Part shown: one piece after another, positions 6,236 through 6,690 of the stretch
Layout: every line of letters starts with the position of its first letter
Numbering within the stretch: the first letter of the stretch is position 1
Source: JBFHDX01 sp041584475
GTDB taxonomy: Bacteria; Pseudomonadota; Alphaproteobacteria; UBA8366; JADFVY01
Reading direction: 5' to 3'
DNA length: 6,690 bases
Assembly (NCBI GenBank): GCA_041584475.1
Contig: JBFHDX010000160.1
Span: 1-6,690 of the forward strand
Made by a program: the position numbers and the translations under genes
Notes under the pieces: model-generated
The model's database searches: none
Told to the model about the DNA's origin: nothing
What the model saw: only the letters and a program-made list of their open reading frames with translations

Positions 6236-6690
6236 GTGACCGACGGGCGCAAAATCGGTCTCACGTCCCTGTTGACCGCGCTCGTCGCGCTCGGCCCGCT
6301 GTCGACGTCTCTTTACGTGCCGTCGATGCCGGCGCTGGCGGAGGCGTTCCGGACCGATCCGGCGCTCGTACAGCGTAGCTTCACGATCTTCCTGGTCGGC
6401 TTCGCGCTCGCGCAGCTGGTCTATGGACCGCTGTCCGATCGGTTCGGCCGACGGCCGGTGCTGTTCGGCGGCCTGGTCCTGTATGTCGCCGCCAGCATCG
6501 CATGCGCGTTGTCGTCCGGAATCTGGTCGTTTCTCGCGGCGCGGCTGGTGCAGGGAGTCGGCGCCTGCGTCGGGCCGGTCATCGGCCGCGCCGTCGTGCG
6601 CGACAGCTTCGACCATGCCGGTGCGGTGCGGGCCTACGCCTTCATCGGTACCGCGCTCGCGCTGGCGCCGGCGCTCGGCCCGCTGATTGG
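6236..6690 (+). CDS. MFS multidrug exporter, Bcr/CflA type (3' truncated by window edge)
   Basis: This is the N-terminal part of an inner-membrane drug:proton antiporter of the Bcr/CflA subgroup; 151 complete codons are present and the frame is still open at the edge, against about 400 residues for a full protein. The first membrane segment is ALVALGPLSTSLYVPSMPAL, whose second part matches the D/S-x-Y-x-P-[SA]-[ML]-P start of the subgroup. MFS motif A is at residues 64-75 (GPLSDRFGRRPV). The segment LVQGVGACVGPVIGRAVVRD (104-123) has the RA..RD signature of Bcr-type pumps. The GTG at 6236 is the chosen start because no in-frame ATG lies between the preceding stop and the conserved region; the ribosome binding site is weak. 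The ATG triplets at 6192-6200 and 6222 are in another frame. The substrate cannot be predicted. Confidence 0.88.
   Translation, partial: MTDGRKIGLTSLLTALVALGPLSTSLYVPSMPALAEAFRTDPALVQRSFTIFLVGFALAQLVYGPLSDRFGRRPVLFGGLVLYVAASIACALSSGIWSFLAARLVQGVGACVGPVIGRAVVRDSFDHAGAVRAYAFIGTALALAPALGPLI

Noticed and set aside
6008..6616. Minus-strand 202-codon frame over the end of the YgjP-like gene and the start of the MFS gene
   Set aside because: The opposite strand encodes the HEVAH zinc site and MFS motif A in two good frames; the minus frame is Arg/Glu-rich shadow sequence.
6423..6686. Plus-strand 87-codon frame inside the MFS gene
   Set aside because: It is out of frame with the clear Bcr/CflA-type protein that begins at 6236 and runs off the edge.

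Overview
The window is GC-rich (roughly 70% G+C by eye), densely packed DNA from a bacterial chromosome. Codon usage, gene overlaps and gene families (CobK, CbiD, CobB, YcgN-type cysteine cluster protein, Bcr/CflA-type MFS exporter) suggest an alphaproteobacterium. I cannot name genus or order from sequence alone. No IS element, tRNA, rRNA, CRISPR array or phage gene is visible. All seven genes look intact except the last, which runs off the right edge.

Positions 9-1840 hold a two-gene corrin-ring operon on the minus strand: cbiD (C-1 methylation/deacylation step), then cobK (precorrin-6A reductase), with stop and start overlapping by four bases. An 85-base divergent region (1841-1925) follows. 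From 1926 the plus strand carries an operon-like run: a TauE/SafE (DsbD_2/UreH-like) membrane protein, the cobyrinate a,c-diamide synthase cobB/cbiA starting three bases later, and a YcgN-family cysteine cluster protein overlapping cobB by an ATGA. This half is therefore a vitamin B12 synthesis locus with two passengers of less certain role: a Cys/His-bearing membrane protein that could handle a metal such as cobalt, and a cysteine cluster protein of unknown function.

From 4434 the cobalamin theme ends. A minus-strand EamA/DMT permease converges on the cysteine cluster gene and overlaps its 3' end by 65 bases. A 100-base divergent spacer (5400-5499) leads to a plus-strand YgjP/SprT-like zinc metallopeptidase-fold protein. 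Forty bases later an MFS drug exporter of the Bcr/CflA type begins and is cut at 6690. No intergenic stretch exceeds 300 bases.

I see no convincing wholly new system. The points most worth checking are the membrane protein and cysteine cluster protein locked into the cobalamin operon, the use of CbiD beside CobK, a tiny reading frame with the best ribosome binding site in the window overlapping the membrane protein start, and the antiparallel coding overlap at 4434-4498.
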